The notes beneath the pieces were generated by a model. The model saw only the letters and a list, made by a program, of their open reading frames with translations. It was not told where the DNA came from and searched no databases. Below are positions 5,199 to 10,181 of a stretch of 15,739 bases of DNA, in pieces. The DNA is from an uncultured Eubacteriales bacterium (GTDB lineage: Bacteria > Bacillota > Clostridia > Oscillospirales > RGIG7773), in contig CAKTDK010000028.1 of assembly GCA_934541205.1 (NCBI GenBank), forward strand, positions 1 through 15,739, written 5' to 3'. The translations under genes and the position numbers were made by a program. Each line of letters begins with the position of its first letter. The stretch's first letter is position 1.

Positions 5199-5828
5199 TT
5201 TTCCTTTATAGAATTTTATAAAGTCTTTAAACTGCTTATATACTTGTTTCTCTAATTTAGACTGCAAAAAACAGCTATATCCATAAGTGGCTAAAAACAC
5301 TTGTTCTCTTGCATAAAGTTTTTCAAGCCTATGCATACGCCATATAGCCGCCTGTTTTGATATGCCGCATATTTCTTGTATTTGTTCGGGGGTAGTTACA
5401 CCTATTCCCCATAAAACACACGCAGGGGCTAAAATTCTTGAAGCTATGATATTAGCCTCCTGTTCTGTTAGACTGTCATATCTGTTAGGCTCTTTGTTTC
5501 GGTATGTAGGAACTCCCTCTTGTACGTGTCCCATTACAAAATGTCCTAATTCGTGTCCGATGGTGAAACGCTGACGACCGACAACACAATTATCATTATA
5601 GAATATAAATTTTTCTCCTTTATAGATGATTGAAAAGCCGTCATTATTTATTGTATTACTTTTCAAACCTATACTTTCGATAAAACTGTTAGCCTTTTCA
5701 TAAGAACGAATAATAATATTTTCACCTCGGCAAATATCACTTACTTTAACAGGGAGCTTATCAATTTTATACTTTAACAGCAACTCCCATCCTGCATCTC
5801 TTGAAGCCTTGTAATTATTATACTTCAT
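5193..5828 (-). CDS. immA: ImmA/IrrE-family metalloprotease
   Basis: 211 residues. The zinc protease motif is HELGH at 92-96 (in RFTIGHELGHFVMGH), with the third ligand in EQEANIIASRILAP (E124). These are the hallmarks of the ImmA/IrrE family, which cleaves phage and ICE repressors after DNA damage. The C-terminal part has a helix-turn-helix-like stretch, QIQEICGISKQAAIWRMHRLEKL. The start follows GGAGGTGTTTAA. Its orientation is unusual: in ICEBs1-type switches immA is cotranscribed with the repressor, whereas here the two are convergent with overlapping 3' ends. Induction timing may therefore depend on the separate immA promoter. Confidence 0.92.
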   Translation of the reverse strand: MKYNNYKASRDAGWELLLKYKIDKLPVKVSDICRGENIIIRSYEKANSFIESIGLKSNTINNDGFSIIYKGEKFIFYNDNCVVGRQRFTIGHELGHFVMGHVQEGVPTYRNKEPNRYDSLTEQEANIIASRILAPACVLWGIGVTTPEQIQEICGISKQAAIWRMHRLEKLYAREQVFLATYGYSCFLQSKLEKQVYKQFKDFIKFYKGKL

Positions 5829-5933
5829 TTAAACACCTCCAACTAATATGTTAGTCGAATAGTGTCGAAAATGATACAAGTAATGTTTTCTTATATGAGT
5901 AATCTTTACCAATAGCTTTTTATAATAAAAATA
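5829..5933. promoter_or_regulatory. Upstream region of immA
   Basis: No clear sigma-A promoter for immA was found. The stretch holds a palindrome CTAA-TATG-TTAG (5843-5854) next to the ribosome site and a direct repeat of TCGAC on the minus strand about 10 bases apart (5855-5869). Both could be regulator sites. Confidence 0.35.
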
Positions 5934-5962
5934 CCGTCTAAGGATTATCTTAGGCGGTTTTT
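5934..5962. terminator. Bidirectional terminator between divergent genes
   Basis: CCGTCTAAG/CTTAGGCGG stem (one G-T pair), 6-nt loop, T-run to 5962 on the plus strand and an A-run on the other side that becomes a T-run on the minus strand. It separates the switch from the cargo island. Confidence 0.85.
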
Positions 5963-5979
5963 GTCGATTATTGTATTGT

Positions 5980-6008
5980 TTGACAAATTTAAATATATTA
6001 TGTATAAT
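5980..6008 (+). promoter_or_regulatory. Consensus promoter of the SLH gene
   Basis: TTGACA (5980-5985), 17-bp spacer, TATAAT (6003-6008). This is a perfect sigma-A promoter, so the gene is probably expressed strongly in the lysogen unless the linked HTH protein represses it. Confidence 0.9.
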
Positions 6009-6052
6009 TATGGTATATTTTACAGTCGGCAGACTTTAAAAAAGGTGAGTAT

Positions 6053-7264
6053 ATGAAAAGTATGAAAAAAAGAATTATTGCATTAATTTTATGTTTTGCA
6101 ATGCTTATCCCTTCTTTATGCGTTGGAGTGTTTGCGTATGAAGTACCAAACGATTTAAAAGGACACTGGGCTGAAAAAGAAGTCTATACATTAATAACAG
6201 AGGATATTATTGCAGGTTATAACGATGGTTCTTTTAAGCCTAATAACAGCATCACAAGAGCAGAATTTTGTAAACTTGTTATAGATACTCTTGTAAAGTA
6301 TGAAGTTATATCTTATTCGAATAAAACAAATACTTTTGCAGATGTTCCGGCAAGCGAATGGTTTAGCAAGTATGTTGAAACTGCTTATGAATATGACATT
6401 GTTTCAGGAGTGGGAGATAACAAATTTGAGCCTAAAAACCCTGTAACAAGAGAACAAATGTCTAAAATCCTTGTTAATGTATATTGTCAGCTTTTTGATA
6501 TCAGTTTTTCAGAAATATCAAACCCCGCTATAACTTCATTAACTTTTAGAGATTATAATAAAATATCTTCTTGGGCATTGCCTTATGTTTCAGGTGCGTA
6601 TAATGTGGGGCTTATGCAAGGCAGTGACGGAAACTTTAACCCTGCAAAGCCGACTACAAGAGCAGAAGCGGCAACAGCAATATTCAGACTGTTTGATTTT
6701 TCTTATGTAGGTCTTTTAAGACTTGACGATTTTGTATATAGATTTAATAATTCTCTTGCAGATACTGGATATGAGGGATATATTGCTGATTATAAATGGG
6801 ATAGCGAAGCAGGAAAATATTATTTTATCTCTGATGAAGGGACTGTACACTTTGATATAATAAATACAGTTCTTCCTGAAAGTACTTTTAGTTTTAATAT
6901 TAGTTTTGATACAGTTTCTATGAATGGACAAGAATATATTGATAATATATCTATTTTTTATGTTCCAAGACAAAATTATGAAAAAGCTTATACTAATTAT
7001 GCAAATTTGTATTCTTATTTTATAATTTCAGCATTGCCATTTATGTCTAGCGATATTGCCGTTCAAGTATTTAATGATATCGGAATATATGATTCTTTTG
7101 GTTATTATGGATTTAATAGGATAGGAGAAAATACAATGACCTTTAGTGATGAAAATATTAATTTTTCATGTAAATTAAAATATATATCAGATCAGTATGA
7201 TCCCAATTATGAAAGTCAACCGTATGGAGTAAATATGTTCATAATAGATTTTGGATTAAAATAA
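6053..7264 (+). CDS. Secreted S-layer-homology (SLH) domain protein
   Basis: 403 residues. A signal peptide (MKSMKKRIIALILCFAMLI ... VFA, cut near 28/29) is followed by three SLH domains at about 34-78, 95-140 and 163-213, with the conserved ITRAE, VTREQ and TTRAE motifs at 67, 131 and 201. SLH trios anchor proteins to pyruvylated secondary cell-wall polymer. Residues 215-403 are a domain I do not recognise, rich in Tyr, Phe and Asp/Asn, probably beta-rich. AAAGGTGAG precedes the ATG at 6053; a second ATG at 6062 is possible. Sitting inside a prophage with its own promoter, it looks like a lysogenic-conversion gene that alters the host surface, for example by masking a phage receptor. That role is inference. 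Confidence 0.9.
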   Translation: MKSMKKRIIALILCFAMLIPSLCVGVFAYEVPNDLKGHWAEKEVYTLITEDIIAGYNDGSFKPNNSITRAEFCKLVIDTLVKYEVISYSNKTNTFADVPASEWFSKYVETAYEYDIVSGVGDNKFEPKNPVTREQMSKILVNVYCQLFDISFSEISNPAITSLTFRDYNKISSWALPYVSGAYNVGLMQGSDGNFNPAKPTTRAEAATAIFRLFDFSYVGLLRLDDFVYRFNNSLADTGYEGYIADYKWDSEAGKYYFISDEGTVHFDIINTVLPESTFSFNISFDTVSMNGQEYIDNISIFYVPRQNYEKAYTNYANLYSYFIISALPFMSSDIAVQVFNDIGIYDSFGYYGFNRIGENTMTFSDENINFSCKLKYISDQYDPNYESQPYGVNMFIIDFGLK

Positions 7265-7266
7265 AA

Positions 7267-7449
7267 ATGTGCCAGTTAAAAAAATTACGGACAAAAAAGA
7301 GAATAACACAAATAGAATTATCTGAAAGTACGCATATTCCAAAACCATATATAGTAATGTGGGAAAATAACAAAACTGTACCTAATAAAATCTATTCAGA
7401 AAAACTTGCAGATTATTTTCATGTAAGTATAGACGAATTTCTAAAATAA
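7267..7449 (+). CDS. Small Cro/C1-type HTH regulator linked to the SLH gene
   Basis: 60 residues, essentially one XRE helix-turn-helix: LKKLRTKKRITQIELSESTHIPKPYIVMWENNKTVPNKIYSEKLADYFHVSIDEFLK. The ATG follows the SLH stop by two bases with no good ribosome site, so translation is probably coupled. It could repress the SLH promoter at 5980-6008. A terminator follows directly, closing a two-gene unit. Confidence 0.85.
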   Translation: MCQLKKLRTKKRITQIELSESTHIPKPYIVMWENNKTVPNKIYSEKLADYFHVSIDEFLK

Positions 7450-7452
7450 CAA

Positions 7453-7484
7453 AAACCTCTCTATACTAAGAGAGGTTTATTTTC
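7453..7484 (+). terminator. Terminator after the SLH-HTH unit
   Basis: AAACCTCTCT/AGAGAGGTTT, a 10-bp stem with a 6-nt loop, followed by TATTTT. The same stem occurs at 8121-8146. Confidence 0.88.
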
Positions 7485-7490
7485 TAAAAA

Positions 7491-7528
7491 ATAAATAATT
7501 TCTAATAATTTGCATATAATATATTGAC
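7491..7528 (+). repeat. 38-bp direct repeat, copy 1 (terminator-promoter junction)
   Basis: It is identical to 8154-8191. It starts in the terminator tail and ends with the TTGAC of a -35 box, so both the terminator stem and the promoter start are part of a repeated module 663 bases apart. Confidence 0.9.
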
Positions 7529-7566
7529 AAAGTATTTAAAATGTATTACAATATATATACAATATA
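7524..7566 (+). promoter_or_regulatory. Promoter and operator-like repeat of the dinJ-yafQ pair
   Basis: TTGACA (7524-7529), 17-bp spacer, TACAAT (7547-7552). TACAATATA occurs twice with an 11-base period (7547-7555, 7558-7566), covering the -10 box and start site, a likely place for autorepression by the antitoxin. Confidence 0.75.
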
Positions 7567-7583
7567 AAAGGGAGATGTTAATC

Positions 7584-7850
7584 ATGGCTCAAACTACTTT
7601 AAATGTTAGAATGGATGAAAACGTAAAAAAACAATTCGACTATTTTTGTTCCGAAATAGGAATGAATCCTTCTGTAGCTGTCAACCTTTTTGCTAAAGCA
7701 GTTATAAGAGAACAGCGTATACCTTTCGAATTATCTCTTAATATTCCAAATTCTGAAACGCTTTCGGCGATTAATGATGTAAATAACAATAAAAACTTAA
7801 GTAAATCATTTGATAGTGTTGCTGAATTGATGGAGGATTTAAATGCTTAA
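7584..7850 (+). CDS. dinJ: RelB/DinJ-family antitoxin
   Basis: 88 residues; the ATG at 7584 follows AAGGGAGATG. The N-terminal ribbon-helix-helix (TTLNVRMDENVKKQFDYFCSEIGMNPSVAVNLFAKAVIREQRIPFEL) is the DinJ signature, with the strand TTLNVRMD and the helix pair. The C-terminal tail, which binds the toxin, is acidic (SVAELMEDLNA). DinJ proteins bind YafQ and repress their own promoter as a complex. The stop overlaps the toxin start by eight bases, giving coupled synthesis. It is a typical prophage-carried type II system. Confidence 0.93.
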   Translation: MAQTTLNVRMDENVKKQFDYFCSEIGMNPSVAVNLFAKAVIREQRIPFELSLNIPNSETLSAINDVNNNKNLSKSFDSVAELMEDLNA

Positions 7851-8115
7851 AATAAGATATTCAGCTAAGTTTAAAAAAGATTATAAAATGGTTATTAAAC
7901 GTGGATATAACCCTAAATTATTGCAAGATGTTTTAGAAATATTATGCAATGGTACTCCATTGCCGCCTAAATATAAGGACCACAGTTTAGCAGGTAATTT
8001 TAAGGGGCACAGGGAATGCCATATTACTCCTGACTGGTTACTTATTTATAAAATTGAACATGAAATATTAACACTGTCTTTAACCAGGACAGGATCACAT
8101 AGTGATTTATTTTAA
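7843..8115 (+). CDS. yafQ: YafQ-type mRNA interferase toxin
   Basis: 90 residues, RelE superfamily. The residues matching the E. coli YafQ active site are all present: H47 (KDHSL), H60 (CHIT), D64 and W65 (PDWLLIY), H86 and F90 at the end (GSHSDLF). YafQ cleaves mRNA on the ribosome, mainly at in-frame AAA codons in E. coli. Length and the intact active-site set suggest a working toxin. It is cotranscribed with the antitoxin from 7524 and closed by the terminator at 8121. Confidence 0.94.
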   Translation: MLKIRYSAKFKKDYKMVIKRGYNPKLLQDVLEILCNGTPLPPKYKDHSLAGNFKGHRECHITPDWLLIYKIEHEILTLSLTRTGSHSDLF

Positions 8116-8120
8116 CTTAA

Positions 8121-8152
8121 AAACCTCTCTTATTACAGAGAGGTTTATTTTT
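8121..8152 (+). terminator. Terminator after dinJ-yafQ
   Basis: AAACCTCTCT (8121-8130) pairs with AGAGAGGTTT (8137-8146), followed by TATTTTTT. The stem is the same as at 7453. Confidence 0.9.
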
Positions 8153-8153
8153 T

Positions 8154-8191
8154 ATAAATAATTTCTAATAATTTGCATATAATATATTGAC
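8154..8191 (+). repeat. 38-bp direct repeat, copy 2
   Basis: Identical to 7491-7528; it again ends in the -35 box of the next unit. The dinJ-yafQ unit is therefore bracketed by direct repeats of terminator plus promoter start. Confidence 0.9.
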
Positions 8192-8215
8192 GTACGTTAT
8201 AACGTATGATATAAT
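8187..8215 (+). promoter_or_regulatory. Promoter with palindromic operator of the yefM-yoeB pair
   Basis: TTGACG (8187-8192), 17-bp spacer, TATAAT (8210-8215). A perfect 14-bp palindrome, TACGTTATAACGTA (8193-8206), fills the spacer, the expected place for YefM-YoeB autorepression. Confidence 0.85.
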
Positions 8216-8233
8216 ATGTATGAGGTGATAATT

Positions 8234-8482
8234 ATGTATAATACAAATGTTACAAACGCAAGAGCAAAGCTTTATGATTTAGTATCTATGGCAATTGACG
8301 ACAGCGAAGTTATAAATATTTCTACAAAAAAAGGAAATGCCGTTATAATAAGCGAAGAAGACTACAATTCATTAATAGAAACTCTTTATCTTAGTTCTGA
8401 CCCTGAATATAAAAAAACTCTTTTAGACGGCAAAAATACTCCGCTATCAGAATGTATAGATGAAAGTGATGTGAATTTTTAA
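8234..8482 (+). CDS. yefM: YefM/Phd-family antitoxin
   Basis: 82 residues; the ATG at 8234 follows GAGGTGAT by 4 nt. The N-terminal YefM/Phd fold reads TNARAKLYDLVSMAIDDSEVINISTKKGNAVIISEEDYNSLIETLYLSSDPEY. The phrase NAVIISEEDYNSLIETLYLL-like with SDPE is the YefM hallmark. The C-terminal tail (PLSECIDESDVNF) would wrap the toxin. The stop shares one base with the toxin start (TAATG). It is controlled by the palindrome between its -35 and -10 boxes. Confidence 0.93.
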   Translation: MYNTNVTNARAKLYDLVSMAIDDSEVINISTKKGNAVIISEEDYNSLIETLYLSSDPEYKKTLLDGKNTPLSECIDESDVNF

Positions 8483-8742
8483 TGTATAGTATCCGGTATA
8501 CCAAACAAGCAGTAAAGGATATAGAAAATTTAAAACAAGCAGGACTTTCATCAAAAGCAAAAAAATTAATTGATATTATAAAAAATAATCCTTTTCAAAA
8601 TCCACCACCGTACGAAAAATTAACCGGTGATTTAAAAGGATTATATTCAAGACGTATTAATATTCAGCATAGATTAGTTTATGAAGTTTTTAGAAAAGAG
8701 CAGATTATTAAAATAATTCGTCTTTGGAAACATTATGAATAG
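8482..8742 (+). CDS. yoeB: YoeB-type mRNA interferase toxin
   Basis: 86 residues. Segments PPYEKLTGDLKGLYSRRINIQHRLVYEV and IIRLWKHYE match YoeB. The counterparts of the E. coli catalytic set are visible: E45 (YEKL), R64 (HRLVY), H84 and Y85 (KHYE). YoeB cuts mRNA in the ribosomal A site. It is intact and of normal length, immediately downstream of and coupled to YefM. A strong terminator follows within ten bases. Confidence 0.94.
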   Translation: MYSIRYTKQAVKDIENLKQAGLSSKAKKLIDIIKNNPFQNPPPYEKLTGDLKGLYSRRINIQHRLVYEVFRKEQIIKIIRLWKHYE

Positions 8743-8751
8743 TTTTAGCAT

Positions 8752-8779
8752 GGGCGGTCATTTTCCGCCCTTTCTTTTT
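8752..8779 (+). terminator. Terminator after yefM-yoeB
   Basis: GGGCGG (8752-8757) pairs with CCGCCC (8765-8770), followed by TTTCTTTTT. Confidence 0.9.
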
Positions 8780-8799
8780 CAATATAATATTGCCAATTA

Positions 8800-8808
8800 T
8801 GATATAAT
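8800..8808 (+). promoter_or_regulatory. Extended -10 promoter of the candidate type I toxin
   Basis: TGA-TATAAT (8800-8808) is an extended -10; no good -35 box lies upstream. The predicted start falls at about 8815, the first base of the 16-bp inverted repeat described for this locus. Confidence 0.65.
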
Positions 8809-8826
8809 ACACAACACAATAGAGGA

Positions 8827-8934
8827 ATGGTGGCGACTGTTCCGACACTCTCAATGATTGGGGGTGGTTATGGGGAAGAAGTAATTTCCTTTGCATTAAT
8901 AGTAATGATAATTATTCTTTACATAAAAAAATAG
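8827..8934 (+). CDS. Candidate type I toxin, 35-residue hydrophobic peptide
   Basis: The frame opens MVATVPTLSMIGGGYGEE and closes with one hydrophobic helix, VISFALIVMIIILYIKK: a short polar head, a membrane segment and a Lys-Lys end. This is the form of TxpA/BsrG/holin-like toxins of Firmicutes, which depolarise the cytoplasmic membrane. The start is uncertain: ATG 8827 lies only one base after AGAGG, GTG 8830 four bases after, and ATG 8854 has no site. Weak or hidden initiation is usual for type I toxins. The TAG stop lies in the arm of a hairpin shared with the convergent RNA at 8925-9009. No close named family is claimed. Confidence 0.65.
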   Translation: MVATVPTLSMIGGGYGEEVISFALIVMIIILYIKK

Positions 8935-9009
8935 TCGCCCATTTCGCAGATGGACGACTTTAAATAAATAGTCTTTTGTGCGGAACGTCAAAGCCATTCC
9001 TCTATTGTG
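8925..9009 (-). ncRNA. Candidate antisense antitoxin RNA (~85 nt)
   Basis: The minus strand has a promoter at 9015-9043, a predicted start near 9008, and a strong terminator: hairpin 8959-8933 followed by ATTTTTTTA ending near 8925. The RNA covers the 3' end of the toxin frame and the region downstream. It contains TATTTATTTAA just before the terminator stem, as does the second RNA at 10090-10175. No open frame of note lies in it. Pairing with the toxin mRNA over the shared region is expected to block it; that is inference from type I systems. Confidence 0.68.
8933..8959. terminator. Bidirectional hairpin shared by toxin mRNA and antisense RNA
   Basis: AGTCGCCCAT (8933-8942) pairs with ATGGACGACT (8950-8959), with one wobble pair. 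The T-run is strong on the minus strand (8931-8925) and weak on the plus strand. Confidence 0.8.
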
Positions 9010-9014
9010 CTTTT

Positions 9015-9043
9015 ATTATAGCACATACATATAATTTAATCAA
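9015..9043 (-). promoter_or_regulatory. Promoter of the antisense RNA
   Basis: Minus strand TTGATT (complement of 9038-9043), 17-bp spacer, TATAAT (complement of 9015-9020). It is stronger than the toxin promoter, as expected for an antitoxin RNA. Confidence 0.82.
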
Positions 9044-9057
9044 TACAATTTTACAAT

Positions 9058-9090
9058 AATCTTTCTGAATTTTCAGAGAGATTATTTTTT
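9058..9090. terminator. Terminator-like hairpin in a gene-free stretch
   Basis: AATCTTTCTGA/TCAGAGAGATT stem followed by ATTTTTT on the plus strand. It could end read-through toxin transcripts or, on the other strand, protect the antisense promoter from the 9265-9651 transcript. Confidence 0.7.
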
Positions 9091-9119
9091 ACTGTAATAC
9101 TGTAGCTGTATAATTGCAT

Positions 9120-9182
9120 GGGGAAAAACCAAAAATATAAATATACATTTAATGCTACATAAAATATATATTGTTTTTCCCC
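9120..9182. repeat. Inverted repeat GGGGAAAAAC ... GTTTTTCCCC
   Basis: Perfect 10-base arms at 9120-9129 and 9173-9182 enclose a 43-base AT-rich centre with further partial pairing. TGTTTTTTAATT follows on the plus strand, so it may act as a large terminator. Between 9010 and 9264 there is otherwise nothing coding. Confidence 0.6.
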
Positions 9183-9264
9183 TGTTTTTTAATTATTCGT
9201 ATAACGGTTTATGTTATCAAAATAATGTTTTTTAGCGTAACGGAGGTATTTAAGCCGCCTTATA

Positions 9265-9651
9265 TTATGCAGTTAATAAATTTTCAAGTATGTTTTGTCT
9301 GTTTTTCAATTCTTCGGCATAAAATTGTTCGCAAGAAGTTCCTTTTCTTTTATTAAGCATTGTTTCAAAATGTTTAACGGCTCTTTTAGCATTATGGATT
9401 TCGGCAGCTTTAAAACCTTTTAAAGCATCTTCATAATATTTTGTATCGGGTTTAATTCTTAATGTATCAGATTCGAAATAGTCTGTCATTATATCGCTTT
9501 CATTTTCTATTTCTATTTCATCGGGTTTTAACGGAAGCCTTTCATAATTACTTAGATATAATACTATTGTTTTATTGTCATATCTGTTATATGAAGCCTT
9601 GTAAAGTTTTCCGTTGATTTTAATTCCGTTATACATAAATTTAATAGTCAT
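9265..9651 (-). CDS. Conserved-type hypothetical protein
   Basis: 128 residues; AAAGAGG lies before the ATG at 9651. The N-terminal half is beta-rich (MTIKFMYNGIKINGKLYKAS, NKTIVLYLSNYERLPL) and carries the phrase NESDIMTDYFESDTLRIKPDTKYYEDALKGF. I associate this with small proteins common on Firmicute phages and plasmids, without known function. The C-terminal half is a basic helical region (HNAKRAVKHFETMLNKRKG). It is divergent from the HTH gene at 9860 across a shared operator region, so the HTH protein probably regulates it. Confidence 0.78.
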   Translation of the reverse strand: MTIKFMYNGIKINGKLYKASYNRYDNKTIVLYLSNYERLPLKPDEIEIENESDIMTDYFESDTLRIKPDTKYYEDALKGFKAAEIHNAKRAVKHFETMLNKRKGTSCEQFYAEELKNRQNILENLLTA

Positions 9652-9698
9652 AATAAATACCTCTTTCGTTTTATTTGTTTTCTTAACCTTGTGAGTAT

Positions 9699-9727
9699 AT
9701 TATACACAGATTATTGTGTAAATGCAA
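9699..9727 (-). promoter_or_regulatory. Leftward promoter of the 9265-9651 gene
   Basis: Minus strand TTGCAT (complement of 9722-9727), 17-bp spacer, TATAAT (complement of 9699-9704). The dyad TACACA-N6-TGTGTA (9703-9720) fills the spacer. Confidence 0.8.
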
Positions 9728-9799
9728 TTGACATTTTGCACAATATTCTGTGTAATATTTTGTATATGTTTTACATTTATTTCTGTGTATTTTTGTGTT
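9703..9799. promoter_or_regulatory. TGTGTA operator array in the divergent region
   Basis: Two dyads with the same form: TACACA-N6-TGTGTA (9703-9720) and TGCACA-N6-TGTGTA (9737-9754), centres 34 bases apart. Two direct half-sites, TGTGTA (9784-9789) and TGTGTT (9794-9799), 10 bases apart, reach the -10 box of the rightward promoter. The likely ligand is the HTH protein encoded at 9860. Confidence 0.68.
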
Positions 9800-9804
9800 A
9801 TACT
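9796..9804 (+). promoter_or_regulatory. Rightward extended -10 promoter of the HTH gene
   Basis: TGT-TATACT (9796-9804); the -35 region is poor. It overlaps a TGTGTT half-site, consistent with autorepression. Confidence 0.6.
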
Positions 9805-9859
9805 ATGTATCATGGAGAATAATGTTTATATTTTTTAATAATGAATTGGAGTTGATTAA

Positions 9860-10078
9860 ATGCCACTTGTTTATAAAATAGATATACTTTCTGCTTTAAA
9901 AGAAAACGGATATAATACGTCTATATTAAGAAAAGAAAAATTGCTTGCTGAAGGAGTTATACAATCATTAAGAGAAAAAAAACCTATTTCTTGGACTAAT
10001 ATCGCTAAAATCTGTAAACTTCTAAACTGTCAGCCCGGTGATATAATGGAATATACCGAAGATGAAAAAGACAAATAA
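9860..10078 (+). CDS. Small HTH (Cro/C1-type) regulator
   Basis: 72 residues of the short XRE type. The recognisable part is the C-terminal half, VIQSLREKKPISWTNIAKICKLLNCQPGDIMEYTEDE, where a helix pair ending LNCQPGDIMEY is diagnostic. The first helices (YKIDILSALKENGYNTSILRKEKLLAEGVIQ) are shifted, and the turn is less clear than usual. The ATG follows TTGGAGTTG. The divergent gene and the TGTGTA dyads between them suggest a repressor of both genes. The gene ends 20 bases before the hairpin of the second antisense-type RNA. Confidence 0.85.
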   Translation: MPLVYKIDILSALKENGYNTSILRKEKLLAEGVIQSLREKKPISWTNIAKICKLLNCQPGDIMEYTEDEKDK

Positions 10079-10089
10079 ACAAATCAAGC

Positions 10090-10175
10090 AAAAAAATAAC
10101 CGCCCATTCTGCCAAATGAGCGGTTAAATAAATATTGTTTGTTGGTGGAAACAATTTAAATCATTTCCTTTTTCT
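10090..10175 (-). ncRNA. Orphan antisense-type RNA related to 8925-9009 (~86 nt)
   Basis: A consensus minus-strand promoter (10182-10210) gives a start near 10175. A hairpin (10125-10098) with ATTTTTTT after it ends the RNA near 10090. Length, TATTTATTTAA before the stem, AATGGGCG in the 3' stem arm, the T-tail and a 5' GGAA-TG segment all match the RNA at 8925-9009. No toxin frame lies opposite; the HTH gene occupies that place. It may be a leftover antitoxin or act on the toxin mRNA in trans. Confidence 0.6.
10098..10125. terminator. Hairpin terminator of the orphan RNA, also 3' of the HTH gene
   Basis: AACCGCCCATT (10098-10108) pairs with AATGAGCGGTT (10115-10125), with one C-A mismatch on the plus strand that becomes a G-T pair on the minus strand. 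The T-run exists only on the minus strand, so it mainly ends the leftward RNA. Confidence 0.8.
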
Positions 10176-10181
10176 ATCTAA

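Larger units (their letters stand above)
8815..9009. repeat. 16-bp inverted repeat bracketing the type I locus
   Basis: CACAATAGAGGAATGG at 8815-8830 is repeated as its exact complement at 8994-9009. Similarity extends inward (GACTGTTCCGACAC against GACGTTCCGCAC). A read-through toxin mRNA would pair its 5' and 3' ends over the only purine-rich ribosome site (AGAGG). Confidence 0.85.

Noticed and set aside
7491..8191. 38-bp direct repeats as attachment sites or an IS target duplication
   Set aside because: They coincide with terminator tails and -35 boxes, no integrase or transposase lies between them, and 38 bases is too long for a target duplication.
8871..8885. Four-codon frame MGKK after GGGGGTGG inside the toxin gene
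   Set aside because: It has a good ribosome-site look-alike, but it is too short to call. It might be a translation decoy; noted only.
9171..9356. Plus-strand open frame of 61 codons
   Set aside because: It is AT-rich, has no ribosome site, and overlaps the end of the convincing minus-strand gene 9265-9651.
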